Of a stretch of DNA of 6,824 bases, positions 6,822 through 6,824 are shown in pieces. A model generated the notes under the pieces. The model had not been told where the DNA came from, made no database searches, and was given only the letters and a program-made list of their open reading frames with translations. The translations under genes and the position numbers were made by a program. Where the stretch lies: the NCBI GenBank assembly GCA_964486145.1, contig CAZAMT010000224.1:1-6824 (forward strand), read 5' to 3'. Source of the stretch: CAZAMT01 sp964486145 (GTDB lineage Bacteria > Bacteroidota > Bacteroidia > Bacteroidales > JAAAOM01). Within the stretch, counting starts at the first letter, position 1, and each line of letters opens with the position of its first letter.

Positions 6822-6824
6822 TTA

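Overview
The window is about 6.8 kb of AT-rich bacterial DNA in which every supported gene reads on the minus strand. A Bacteroidota origin is suggested by three things: the gene families (a BlaI/M56 pair, a carboxypeptidase-regulatory-domain TonB receptor, and a His/Cys-rich protein with a HYC motif resembling the HYC_CC_PP family); the lack of Shine-Dalgarno sequences before the starts; and sequences matching the Bacteroidota -7 promoter element TAnnTTTG. Genus cannot be told.

Transcription runs from right to left. The right part (about 6751 to 3022) looks like a metal-handling cluster: a small secreted His/Cys-rich protein, a TonB-dependent outer-membrane receptor with a Cys-xxx-Cys-Cys motif next to its plug, and a cation diffusion facilitator (CDF) that would export Zn-type divalent ions from the cytoplasm. 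The first two are only 80 nt apart and are probably co-transcribed. The CDF gene follows after a 146-nt gap with no clear promoter or terminator.

A 204-nt intergenic region (2818-3021) separates this from a tightly packed cell-envelope operon: an M23 peptidoglycan endopeptidase, a membrane-anchored beta-lactamase-fold serine hydrolase, a BlaI/MecI repressor, and the start of an M56 (BlaR1/MecR1-type) sensor protease cut by the left edge. Gaps are 11 nt and 0 nt, and the last pair overlaps by 4 nt. A good Bacteroidota promoter lies just before the M23 gene. The inferred logic is that the M56 protein senses an envelope signal and relieves BlaI repression of two peptidoglycan-active enzymes and of the sensor pair itself.

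Three starts were chosen shorter than the longest possible reading frame (M23, CDF, His/Cys protein). The M56 gene has no ATG near its beginning in its open frame and is easily missed. No RNA genes, insertion sequences, CRISPR arrays or attachment sites were seen. No gene-free stretch exceeds 300 bases.
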